Assembly: GCA_035550775.1 (NCBI GenBank)
Contig: DASZOO010000187.1
Location: 1-19,440, forward strand
DNA length: 19,440 nucleotides
From: JAOUEA01 sp035550775
Lineage (GTDB): Bacteria > Actinomycetota > UBA4738 > HRBIN12
Direction of reading: 5' to 3'
Numbering within the stretch: position 1 is the stretch's first letter; every line of letters begins with the position of its first letter. The notes below the pieces were generated by a model, which searched no databases, had not been told where the DNA came from, and saw nothing but the letters and a program-made list of their open reading frames with translations. The position numbers and the translations under genes are program-made. Of this stretch, positions 8,333 through 15,308 are shown one piece after another.

Positions 8333-8350
8333 ACCCGGTCGACCCGGTCG
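8333..8350. repeat. Two tandem copies of ACCCGGTCG in the divergent intergenic region
   Basis: Two perfect, adjacent 9-base copies lie between the transporter operon and the decarboxylase gene (intergenic 8226-8519). They might be a regulator site. The rest of this region holds the promoter at 8485-8513 and no other structure that I can support. Confidence 0.4.
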
Positions 8351-8484
8351 GGCACCTCGCTCGGCGCAGTTCCCACGCAATGCCAGTACCCCCGGAAGTG
8401 GATGCCACCGACGACCTCGATCGTGCGGTCGCCTGGCCTGGATGCTACGCGCAGCCATGCGACGGGCGCAAGCGGACGTCTTCC

Positions 8485-8513
8485 GTGCCAACGGAGAACG
8501 TGCGGCATACCAT
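8485..8513 (+). promoter_or_regulatory. Promoter of the decarboxylase-marR operon (leaderless geometry)
   Basis: GTGCCA (8485-8490, four of six to TTGACA), 17 bases, then TACCAT (8508-8513) is followed by six bases and then a GTG at 8520. That would place the transcription start on the start codon itself, the usual geometry of actinobacterial leaderless genes. No ribosome binding site precedes any candidate start here, which agrees. Confidence 0.5.
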
Positions 8514-8519
8514 CTGCTC

Positions 8520-9950
8520 GTGATCGGACCGGAACGGCCGCTGCGGCTCGATGCGCCTCGCGAGGAGGCGCTCGAGCACGCGGCGCGTCTCGTCGCCGAG
8601 GCCTGGCGAAGCTTCGACCGCTTCCGCCCCGAGGAGCCGCCGCTCGACGATCGAGTGCGGCGGCTCCTCCAACGCGCCTTGCCAGCCGAGCCCTCGCCGG
8701 TGCACGACGTGCTCGACGACGCCGCTCGCATCCTCGACGAGTCGATCGCTCAGGCACGCCCCCGGTACTTCGCGTTCATCGGGTCGAGCGGGCTCGAGAT
8801 CGGCACGCTCGGCGACTTCCTCGCGCATTCGTACGACATCAACCTGGCGGTCGAAGCCCGGGCGGCGACCCAGATCGAGGACCAGGCCGTCCGGTGGGTG
8901 GCCGAGTTCGTGGGTTTCACGGCCACCGCTGGAGCGTTCACGAGTGGGGGAACCGTGAGCAACGTGACGGCGATCGCCGCCGCGCGAGAACGCGCTCTGC
9001 CTGGGTCGCGTCATCGCGGCCTCGCGCAGGCACGCACAGCCGTGTACTGCTCCCAGGAGGTGCACTACTCGGTGACCCGGGCCGTGGAGCTGCTCGGCAT
9101 CGGTTCCGACAACCTGCGTGCGATCGAGATCGACGGTCTGCGGCGCTTGCGGCCGGAGGCGCTCGACCGCGCCATCGCCGATGACCTTCGGGCGGGCATG
9201 ACGCCGATCGCTGTGGTCGCGACCGCGGGCACCACCCTGACGGGCGCGATCGATCCGCTCGGCGAGGTGGCTGACGTGTGTGAGGAGCACGGCGTCTGGA
9301 TGCACGTCGACGGCGCCTACGGCCTGCCGGCCGCGTCGGTCTCCTCGAGGCGCGACCTGTTCACGGGGCTCGACCGCGCCGATTCGTGCTCGATCGACGC
9401 ACACAAGTGGCTCTACCTGCCGAAGGCCTGCGGCGTCGTGCTCGTGCGCGACGACGAGGCGCTTGCCAGGGCGTTCAGCCACGAGCAGGGCTATCTGCCG
9501 CACCAGCAGCACGAGCTGCACGCTGCCGACATCACGCTGGAGTACTCCCGGCCGTTCCGGGCACTGAAACTCTGGCTCGCGTTCCGGGCGCACGGCGCCG
9601 CCCAGTTCCGCGAGGCGATCGAGCGCAACCTGGCCGAGGCCGACCTGCTGTATCGGCGCGCGCAGCACACCGAGGACTTCGAGGTCATGGAGGCGCCGCC
9701 GCAGCTCTCGATCGTGCCGATCCGCCACGTGCCCGGCGGCGTCGCCGACGTGAACGTTCACAATCAGGCGTTGGCGGATGCGATCCAGGCCGACGGCCGC
9801 GCCTACCTCGCGCCGGCCCTGATCGACGGCGAGGTGTGGCTGCGTCCTTGCTTCGTGAACTTCCGCACGACCGAGGAGGACGTCGTGGCGCTGCTCGACG
9901 TCGCGCGCGAGCTCGGCGACCGGCTCGCGCGCACGGGGAGCGCGGCGTGA
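8520..9950 (+). CDS. PLP-dependent group II (aromatic/diamino acid type) decarboxylase
   Basis: Pyridoxal-phosphate enzyme of the group II decarboxylase superfamily (aromatic-L-amino-acid, tyrosine, glutamate and diaminobutyrate decarboxylases). The PLP Lys is in SIDAHKWLYLPK (residue 296 from the chosen start). HVDGAYG holds the Asp that pairs with the pyridine nitrogen, SQEVHYSV the probable stacking His, and FTSGGTVSNVTAI the phosphate-binding part. With the GTG at 8520 the protein has 476 residues, normal for the family; in-frame ATGs at 8442 and 8457 lack a ribosome binding site and would add non-conserved sequence. The stop overlaps the marR start (GTGA). HVDGAYG in place of the more usual HVDAAYAG makes the substrate uncertain, and an activity other than decarboxylation is possible. 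Confidence 0.82.
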   Translation: MIGPERPLRLDAPREEALEHAARLVAEAWRSFDRFRPEEPPLDDRVRRLLQRALPAEPSPVHDVLDDAARILDESIAQARPRYFAFIGSSGLEIGTLGDFLAHSYDINLAVEARAATQIEDQAVRWVAEFVGFTATAGAFTSGGTVSNVTAIAAARERALPGSRHRGLAQARTAVYCSQEVHYSVTRAVELLGIGSDNLRAIEIDGLRRLRPEALDRAIADDLRAGMTPIAVVATAGTTLTGAIDPLGEVADVCEEHGVWMHVDGAYGLPAASVSSRRDLFTGLDRADSCSIDAHKWLYLPKACGVVLVRDDEALARAFSHEQGYLPHQQHELHAADITLEYSRPFRALKLWLAFRAHGAAQFREAIERNLAEADLLYRRAQHTEDFEVMEAPPQLSIVPIRHVPGGVADVNVHNQALADAIQADGRAYLAPALIDGEVWLRPCFVNFRTTEEDVVALLDVARELGDRLARTGSAA

Positions 9951-10504
9951 GCGACGCGCTGCGTCCCGGCGACCAGCACCTGCCAGGCGAGGACGGCCTG
10001 CTGCCGGCCGAGCGGAAAGTGCAGGAGGAGCTCGCTCACATGCCCCTCGACTTCCGGGCGATGTGGGCGATCTCGAACCTGTTTCGCACCTCCGCCGCGA
10101 TCCGTCGGCACATGGAGGCCAGGGTGCTCTCGCCCGACCGCCTGAGCTGGACCTCGTTCGTCGGACTCTGGGTGCTGTGGGTCTGGGGCGAGATGGAAGC
10201 CCGCGAGTTCGCCGCCGCGGTCGGCATCAGTCGGCCCACGGCGACCGGCGTGATGACGACGCTCGAGTCCCGTGGGTTCGTCACCCGCCGGAAGGACCCG
10301 AAGGACGGTCGCATGGTGATCGTCGAGCTCACCGCGGTGGGACGCGCCACGATCGAGGACCTCTTCCCCAAGTTCAACGCCGAAGAATCCACCGTCGCCG
10401 CTCACCTGGACCCCGAGCAGCAGGACGACCTCGCGGCGATGCTGCGATCGTTGCTACGAGCCGTGGCGCCGGCGTCGACGGCGGACCCGGGGCCGGTCGT
10501 CTGA
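9947..10504 (+). CDS. MarR-family transcriptional regulator
   Basis: Probable ligand-responsive DNA-binding protein of 185 residues. The winged helix-turn-helix spans about residues 83-125: REFAAAVGISRPTATGVMTTLESRGFV is the recognition region and DPKDGR at the wing is the MarR hallmark. A rather long N-terminal part of about 40 residues precedes the first dimerisation helix. The GTG start overlaps the decarboxylase stop by four bases (GTGA), so the two are translationally coupled and it probably controls the decarboxylase, the divergent transporter, or both. It is the only recognisable regulator in the window and therefore a candidate for the palindromes found elsewhere, though MarR sites are usually local. 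Confidence 0.88.
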   Translation: MSDALRPGDQHLPGEDGLLPAERKVQEELAHMPLDFRAMWAISNLFRTSAAIRRHMEARVLSPDRLSWTSFVGLWVLWVWGEMEAREFAAAVGISRPTATGVMTTLESRGFVTRRKDPKDGRMVIVELTAVGRATIEDLFPKFNAEESTVAAHLDPEQQDDLAAMLRSLLRAVAPASTADPGPVV

Positions 10505-10514
10505 ATCAGACGAC
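10496..10514. terminator. Bidirectional terminator candidate over two convergent stop codons
   Basis: GTCGTCTGAATCAGACGAC is a perfect 19-base palindrome (9-base arms, centre A). As RNA it forms an 8-pair stem with an AAT loop on either strand. It contains the TGA of marR (10502-10504) and the TGA of the facing oxidoreductase gene (10506-10508). There is no T-run, which is common in high-GC actinobacteria. Confidence 0.6.
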
Positions 10515-11450
10515 GGGAGGGAGGCGTGCCTCGACGCCGTCGACGATGCGAGCCAGGAGCGCCGGGACCCCGCTCGGATCGTCGGTGAACTGGCTCGGCT
10601 TGATGCAGATGGTGGTGAAGCCCCGTGCCACCTGCTCGGGGATCTGGTCGAGCGCTCCGTCGAGTGGCGCGGGATGGCTCGCGTCGAGGAACACGCCCCG
10701 GGTGCCGCCCACCATCTCGATCTCCGAGATCTCACGCCCCGCCGCGGCCATCGCCGTCGCGAGCCGCTTGAGGTCGGCCTCGCTCGCACGCCCGAGTGGG
10801 TTGAAGCCGTGGCCGTGCTCGATCAGCCGTCGCAGCAGCCGGTCGTGCAGGCGCTGACCGCCGAACCACAGCCGCGGCCCGTCGGACCGGAAGGCCTTGG
10901 GCTCGAGCCAGACGTCGTCGAACGCGTAGTGCGAACCGTGGTAGGTCGCGGGGGAGTCGCGCCAGAGCCGCGTCCAGGCGGCGAGGTGCTCGTCGAGGCG
11001 CTCTCCGCGGGTCGCGAACGCTACGCCGAGCGCCTCGTACTCGGCTCGATGCCAGCTCACGGTCGGCTGCACGACGAGCCGGCCGTGCGAGAGCAGGTCG
11101 AGGGTGGCGAGCTCCTTCGCGATCAGCAGGGGGTGGCGCAATGGCGGGATGACCGCGCTCGCGATCAGGCGCAGACGGGTCGTGACCGACGCGATCGCGG
11201 CGAGCAGCAGCAACGACGAGGGCCACGGGGTCGCCGGATCCTGGTTCCCGGGCAGAGCGTAGTCGCGCGGGTTCTCGGGCACCCCGTCGGTGTCGGCTCC
11301 TCGGCCGAGCACGATGTGCTCGCTGACCATCACGCCGTCGAACCCCACACGTTCGGCCTCCACCGCCATGTCGACCAGTGCGCCCAGGTCCCGGGCCCGC
11401 ACGAGGGTGTGGTTCTCGCTCAGCACGAGCACGATCCGCGGAGGCTTCAT
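10506..11450 (-). CDS. Luciferase-like flavin- or F420-dependent oxidoreductase (LLM class)
   Basis: A 314-residue member of the bacterial luciferase-like TIM-barrel family, which uses FMN or coenzyme F420 for oxidations or monooxygenations. The N-terminal DMAVEAERVGFDGVMVSEH and the later ASVTTRLRLIASAVIPPLRHPLLIAKELATLD are characteristic, as is LSHGRLVVQPTVSWHRAEYEALGV. The cofactor cannot be settled from the sequence, though the layout resembles actinobacterial F420-dependent members. Its ATG lies six bases after the P450 stop, so the two form an operon and may act on the same compound. The ribosome binding site is weak, consistent with translational coupling. Confidence 0.85.
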   Translation of the reverse strand: MKPPRIVLVLSENHTLVRARDLGALVDMAVEAERVGFDGVMVSEHIVLGRGADTDGVPENPRDYALPGNQDPATPWPSSLLLLAAIASVTTRLRLIASAVIPPLRHPLLIAKELATLDLLSHGRLVVQPTVSWHRAEYEALGVAFATRGERLDEHLAAWTRLWRDSPATYHGSHYAFDDVWLEPKAFRSDGPRLWFGGQRLHDRLLRRLIEHGHGFNPLGRASEADLKRLATAMAAAGREISEIEMVGGTRGVFLDASHPAPLDGALDQIPEQVARGFTTICIKPSQFTDDPSGVPALLARIVDGVEARLPPVV

Positions 11451-11456
11451 CAGGCG

Positions 11457-12704
11457 CTACTTCGTGCGTACGCGAACCGGCATGCGCTTGATGCCGTTCA
11501 CGAAGTTCGAGCGGATGCGCTCGACGGGCCCCCCGAGCTCGATCGTGTCGAGACGCGGGATCAGCTCCTGGAAGAGGATCTTCGTCTCGAGCCGCGCCAG
11601 GTGCGCTCCCAAGCAGAAGTGGGGTCCCCCGGGCCCGAACGTCACGTGGTCGTTCGGTGTCCTCGTGACGTCGAACGTGTAGGGGTCGGGGAACATCGCC
11701 GGGTCGCGGTTGGCGCTGATGTACCAGGTGACGACCTTGTCGCCCCTCGCGATCCGCTGACCGTGCAACTCCGTGTCGCGGGTGGCCGTGCGCCGGAAGT
11801 GGAACACGGGGGTGGCCCACCGCAGGATCTCCTCGGTGGCGTTCGGGACCAGCTCCGGCTGTTCCCGCAGCAGTTCGAGCTGTTCCGGATGTTGCATCAG
11901 GGCGAGCATGCCGTGGCTGATCGTGTGCCGGGTGGTCTCGTTGCCCGCGATCATCAGCACGCCGAAGTAGTTGTGGAACTCGCGCTCGTTCAGCACGCCC
12001 TCGCTCTGCGCGATCGTGAGCGCCTGCAACACGTCGTCGGCGGGCTCGGCCAGGCGCAGGTCGCGCTGCCGGTCTGCGTACTCGAACACCTGCAGGGCGG
12101 TGGGGGACCGGAACGGCAGGAGCCGGTACGCCTCGGTATCGACCTTGTCGACCACGGCGGCAGACAGGTCGGGGTCCTGGTTCGCGATCATGCTGTCGCC
12201 CCACGCGATCAGCTGCGGCGCGTCTTCCTGCGGCACCGTGAAGATCGAGCAGAGGAAGCGGATCGGCAGGTCGCGGCTGATCTCGCTCACGAAGTCGAAC
12301 TCGCCCTTGGGCAGGGCGTCGTCGAGCACGGAGCGGGCGACGTCGCGGATCCAGTCCTCGTACTGGCCCACCCCGCGGGCACTGAACCGCTTCGAGCAGA
12401 TCTTGCGCAGCTCCGTGTGCCGTGGCGGGTCTGTCTCGAGCATCGACCTGCGGATCTCGAGCTGCTCCTCGTCGAGCTCCTCGAGGGCGACCGCTCCGAG
12501 CTCCGAGGAGTAGGTCTGCCAGTCCATGTGCACGTTCGTGAGGTCCTGGTAGCGGGTGACCGCCCAGAAGCCCTTGTTCGGTGCGGGCTCGGGGTGCCAC
12601 ACGACGGGATGGTCCTCGCGGAGATGATCGAACCACTCGAACGGAACGCGCTCGACGTAGTTGTCGGGGTTCACCAGGTCGATGTCACCCAGCGTGTCAC
12701 CCAT
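11457..12704 (-). CDS. Cytochrome P450
   Basis: Soluble bacterial haem monooxygenase of 415 residues. The I-helix oxygen-activation motif is AGNETTR (about 250-257), the K-helix ExxR is EEILR (about 291), and the haem-binding stretch is FGPGGPHFCLGAHLARLE with Cys364. TDPPRHTELRK is the typical C-helix region. The overall style is that of actinobacterial P450s such as the CYP125/CYP142 or CYP107 groups, but I cannot name the subfamily. Ferredoxin and reductase partners are not present in the window. The ATG at 12704 has a GGGAG about ten bases upstream. Transcription likely starts from the element at 12747-12778 and continues into the oxidoreductase gene. Confidence 0.93.
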   Translation of the reverse strand: MGDTLGDIDLVNPDNYVERVPFEWFDHLREDHPVVWHPEPAPNKGFWAVTRYQDLTNVHMDWQTYSSELGAVALEELDEEQLEIRRSMLETDPPRHTELRKICSKRFSARGVGQYEDWIRDVARSVLDDALPKGEFDFVSEISRDLPIRFLCSIFTVPQEDAPQLIAWGDSMIANQDPDLSAAVVDKVDTEAYRLLPFRSPTALQVFEYADRQRDLRLAEPADDVLQALTIAQSEGVLNEREFHNYFGVLMIAGNETTRHTISHGMLALMQHPEQLELLREQPELVPNATEEILRWATPVFHFRRTATRDTELHGQRIARGDKVVTWYISANRDPAMFPDPYTFDVTRTPNDHVTFGPGGPHFCLGAHLARLETKILFQELIPRLDTIELGGPVERIRSNFVNGIKRMPVRVRTK

Positions 12705-12746
12705 GCGGTCGGGTCTCCCTGCAGCTACGAGCGGGATGGCGGCGGA

Positions 12747-12778
12747 GGTATTTTGCTACCGAACGACCGTCCGGGCAA
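12747..12778 (-). promoter_or_regulatory. P450 promoter with embedded conserved element (copy 1)
   Basis: Read on the minus strand, TTGCCC (12773-12778; four of six to TTGACA), 17 bases, and CAAAAT (12750-12755) form a plausible promoter 45 bases before the P450 start codon. Inside it lies CGGTCGTTCGG, three bases, then CAAAATACC (12747-12769). The same pattern occurs at 18168-18190 upstream of the second P450, with all 20 fixed positions identical. The GTCGTTCGG part would sit in the spacer between -35 and -10, a natural repressor position. Confidence 0.6.
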
Positions 12779-12797
12779 CTCGAGGCGTACCCTCGAG
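12779..12797. promoter_or_regulatory. Palindrome at the divergent P450/DUF5655 promoters
   Basis: CTCGAGGCGTACCCTCGAG has perfect 7-base arms around five bases. It directly abuts the predicted P450 -35 box on one side, contains the predicted DUF5655 -10 box, and ends two bases before the DUF5655 start codon, so a bound protein could affect both genes. Confidence 0.45.
12788..12793 (+). promoter_or_regulatory. -10 box of the DUF5655 gene (leaderless geometry)
   Basis: TACCCT is followed by exactly six bases and the GTG start at 12800, the same spacing as TACCAT and GTG at the decarboxylase gene. No clear -35 or ribosome binding site is present. Confidence 0.45.
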
Positions 12798-12799
12798 CC

Positions 12800-13171
12800 G
12801 TGGGGGAACCGAGCGGGCCGGCCGCGCTCTTCTCGGGACATCCCGTCGCGCTCGCGGTGTTCGAGCGGGTCCGCAAGCTGCTCGCCGGCGTTGGTCCCGT
12901 GCACGTGCGGACCACGAAGTCCCAGGTCGCGTTCCGACGAGATCGAGGGTTCGCCTACCTCTGGAGACCAGGGCAGTACCTGCGAGGCGAGAACGCCGAG
13001 GTCGTCCTTTCGATCGCGACGGATCACCCGATCGTCTCCGATCGATTCAAGGAGGTGGTGGAACCCGCACCCGGGCGTTGGATGCACCATGTGGAGATCC
13101 GTGATCCCGACGAGATCGATGACGAGGTCGCCACGTGGTTACGGGTCGCCGCGGACCGCGCAGGGCCTTAG
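12800..13171 (+). CDS. DUF5655 domain protein
   Basis: Small cytosolic protein of 123 residues, of unknown function. The pattern VHVRTTKSQVAFRRDRGFAYLW, then GRWMHHVEIRDPDEIDDEV and a terminal TWLRVA, is that of DUF5655, a domain often found alone or fused to DUF4287 in actinobacteria. The GTG at 12800 is chosen because it starts just before the conserved LFSGHPVALAVFERVRKLL helix and has a well-placed -10 box; there is no ribosome binding site. It is divergent from the P450 gene. Its TAG overlaps the TAA of the facing ligase gene by sharing four bases (13168-13171). Confidence 0.75.
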   Translation: MGEPSGPAALFSGHPVALAVFERVRKLLAGVGPVHVRTTKSQVAFRRDRGFAYLWRPGQYLRGENAEVVLSIATDHPIVSDRFKEVVEPAPGRWMHHVEIRDPDEIDDEVATWLRVAADRAGP

Positions 13172-14541
13172 ATCACCTCGAAGTAGCGACGGCGTTCCCA
13201 CTCGGTGACGACGTCGGCGGCGAGGAACCGCTCCCATTCCCAGCGGGCGGCTTCCGCGTAGTGGGACACGACGTCGGCGCCGAACGTCTCGGCCGTCCAG
13301 TCGCTGTCGTGGAACGCCGCGGTCGCAGCGCCGAGGTCCGTCGGCAGCGGCGGAACATCGCGCTGCCAATCCTCGCCGACGAGGGGCTCGCCGGGTTCGG
13401 TGGCCTCGGCGATGCCCTCACGAGCCGACGCGAGCAGCGCGGCGATCGCGAGGTAAGGGTTCACGTCGGCGCCGGGGACGCGCCATTCGAGCCGTGTCGA
13501 CGAGGGTCCCTCGACGAGCACTCGGCACGAGACCATGCGGCTGTCGTAGCCCCAGCTCAGTCCGTTGCCCGAGAACTCGCCGCCCGCGATGCGCCGGTAC
13601 GAGTTCACAGTGGGCGCGTAGAAGAGCATCAGCTCGAGGGCGCGAGCGAGGAGGCCTCCGATGGCGCCTCGCAGCGGCGCCGCGAGCGTCTCGCCGCTGG
13701 AGCCGTCGCCGAAGACGTTCATGCCGCGGTCGTCGGCGAGCGAGAGGTGCAGGTGGCACGACGAGCCGGTCGTGTCGGGGAACGGCTTCGCCATGAACGT
13801 CGCGGCCATGCCGTTCGCGGCGGAGAGGTCGCGCATCGCGAGCTTGAACAGGATGTGCCGGTCGGCCATCTCGAGCGCTTGCCGGTACTCGAGGTTGATC
13901 TCCCATTGACCGAGCCCCCACTCGACCTGGCTCGTCCACGGGCCGAGGTTCGAGTCCACGAGCGCCTGGCGGGCCGGGCCGAAGAAGGTCTCGTGCTGGT
14001 CGCCGGCCTGCACCGTGTAGTCCGCCCGCGCGATCGTCGTCGGTACGAGCGTCTCGTACCCGTTCATGCGGCCGTCGTCATAGGTGCCGTGGTAGAGCGC
14101 GAACTCGAGCTCGCTCGCGACCTGCGGGGTGAACCCGTCGGCCGCGAACCGCTCCACCTGCCGGCGCAGGATCGTGCGGGGGGCGACCGCGACGAGCGCA
14201 TCGCCGCCCATCTCCACGAAGTCGGCGACGCAGACGGCGGTGGCATCCAGCCACGCGGCCGGCCGGAGGGTGTCGAGGTCGGGCACGAGTCGCACGTCGT
14301 GCCACCCGGTCTGGTGACCCGTATATGCCTGTGCGGGCCCCGGCCACTGGTCGAGGTCCCACCCGAGCACGCACGACGAGAGCGGCACTCCTTCGTGGAG
14401 CAGCCTGCGGAACACCTCGACCGGGAAGCGCTTGCCCACGAGCCGGCCGGTCACGTCGGCCGAGGTCACGATCACGGTGCGGATACCGGCGTCGGTCAGG
14501 TGGTCGGGTCGGATCGCCGGACCGATCGGCGGCACGGTCAT
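13168..14541 (-). CDS. Glutamine-synthetase-like ligase 1 (probable gamma-glutamyl-amine synthetase)
   Basis: Protein of 457 residues in the GlnA superfamily, which joins glutamate to ammonia or, in PuuA/GlnA3-like members, to an organic amine using ATP. The metal site is seen as ELEF (about 144) and VEWGLGQWEIN; CHLHLSL (about 263) keeps both active-site His residues, although the usual GSGM before it is SSC here. RLEWRVPGADVNPYL (about 358) holds the catalytic Arg region. There is no GlnA adenylylation-type C-terminus, and the setting beside oxidoreductases argues against primary nitrogen assimilation. Its ATG overlaps the stop of the dehydrogenase before it (ATGA), so it is the third gene of that operon. 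The amine substrate is unknown. Confidence 0.85.
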   Translation of the reverse strand: MTVPPIGPAIRPDHLTDAGIRTVIVTSADVTGRLVGKRFPVEVFRRLLHEGVPLSSCVLGWDLDQWPGPAQAYTGHQTGWHDVRLVPDLDTLRPAAWLDATAVCVADFVEMGGDALVAVAPRTILRRQVERFAADGFTPQVASELEFALYHGTYDDGRMNGYETLVPTTIARADYTVQAGDQHETFFGPARQALVDSNLGPWTSQVEWGLGQWEINLEYRQALEMADRHILFKLAMRDLSAANGMAATFMAKPFPDTTGSSCHLHLSLADDRGMNVFGDGSSGETLAAPLRGAIGGLLARALELMLFYAPTVNSYRRIAGGEFSGNGLSWGYDSRMVSCRVLVEGPSSTRLEWRVPGADVNPYLAIAALLASAREGIAEATEPGEPLVGEDWQRDVPPLPTDLGAATAAFHDSDWTAETFGADVVSHYAEAARWEWERFLAADVVTEWERRRYFEVI

Positions 14542-15308
14542 CGCGTGAGCCACCCCCCGTCGACCGGCAGCTGCGCGCCGGTGATGAACGAAGCCTCGTC
14601 CGAGAGCAGGAACGACACCGCCGCCGCGACGTCCTCGGGCTCCCCGACGCGATCGACGAGCAGGCGCTGGGCCATGAACGCCCAGGCTTCCGGCGATCGG
14701 AGATCCCCGCCAGGGATGAACGACGTGGCGATCGGGCCGGGTGCGACCGCGTTCACCCGGATCCGCCGATGCGACAGCTCGACCGCGAGCGCCTTGGTCA
14801 GCATCTTCACGCCGCCCTTCGACGCGTTGTAGTGCACCTGCGGGTGACCCGCCGACGACACGACCACCTCGGACTCGATCGTCGACATGTTCACGATCGC
14901 CCCGCCGCCGGCGTCGCCGATCGCGGGAGCGATCGCGCGGGTCACGACGTACATACCCTTGAGGTTCGTGTCGAGCACGAGGTCCCACTCGTCCTCGTCG
15001 AGATCGTCGAGCGCAGACATGCGTACGAGCCCGGCGTTGTTCACGAGGTAGTCGAGCGAACCGAAGGCCTCGAGTGCGGCGTCGCGTGCGGTGTCTGCCT
15101 GGGAAGGATCGCGCACATCGAGCTCGACCGCGACGGCCCGGCCGCCGCGGTCGACGATCTCGGCCGCCGTCTCGCCGGCAGCCTCACGGCGGACGTCGGC
15201 GACCGCGACCGCGGCGCCCTCGGCGGCGAGACCCCAGGCCACGGCGCGGCCGATGCCCGAACCCGCGCCGGTCACGAACGCGGCTCTCCCCGAGTGGTCG
15301 AAGCTCAC
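14538..15308 (-). CDS. Short-chain dehydrogenase/reductase (SDR) 1
   Basis: Classical NAD(P)-dependent SDR of 256 residues. The Rossmann glycine motif TGAGSGIG lies at 13-20, NNAG at about 90-93, and the catalytic set is Ser142, Tyr160 and Lys164 (YNASK). The C-terminus ends FITGAQLPVDGGW, the usual SDR finish. Asp39 (VADVR) after the second strand suggests NAD rather than NADP. The GTG start overlaps the upstream SDR stop (GTGA) and its own stop overlaps the ligase start (ATGA), so it is the middle of a three-gene coupled operon. The alcohol or ketone substrate cannot be read from the sequence. Confidence 0.9.
   Translation of the reverse strand: MSFDHSGRAAFVTGAGSGIGRAVAWGLAAEGAAVAVADVRREAAGETAAEIVDRGGRAVAVELDVRDPSQADTARDAALEAFGSLDYLVNNAGLVRMSALDDLDEDEWDLVLDTNLKGMYVVTRAIAPAIGDAGGGAIVNMSTIESEVVVSSAGHPQVHYNASKGGVKMLTKALAVELSHRRIRVNAVAPGPIATSFIPGGDLRSPEAWAFMAQRLLVDRVGEPEDVAAAVSFLLSDEASFITGAQLPVDGGWLTR

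Noticed and set aside
11649..11657. GTCGTTCGG inside the P450 coding sequence as a further regulator site
   Set aside because: It encodes a conserved stretch near the haem motif and lacks the second half of the element; most likely chance from codon use. The same holds for 17346-17354 in ligase 2.
10674..13208. An 844-codon plus-strand open frame across the P450/LLM operon
   Set aside because: It is the mirror frame of two clearly conserved genes on the other strand and shows no domain of its own.
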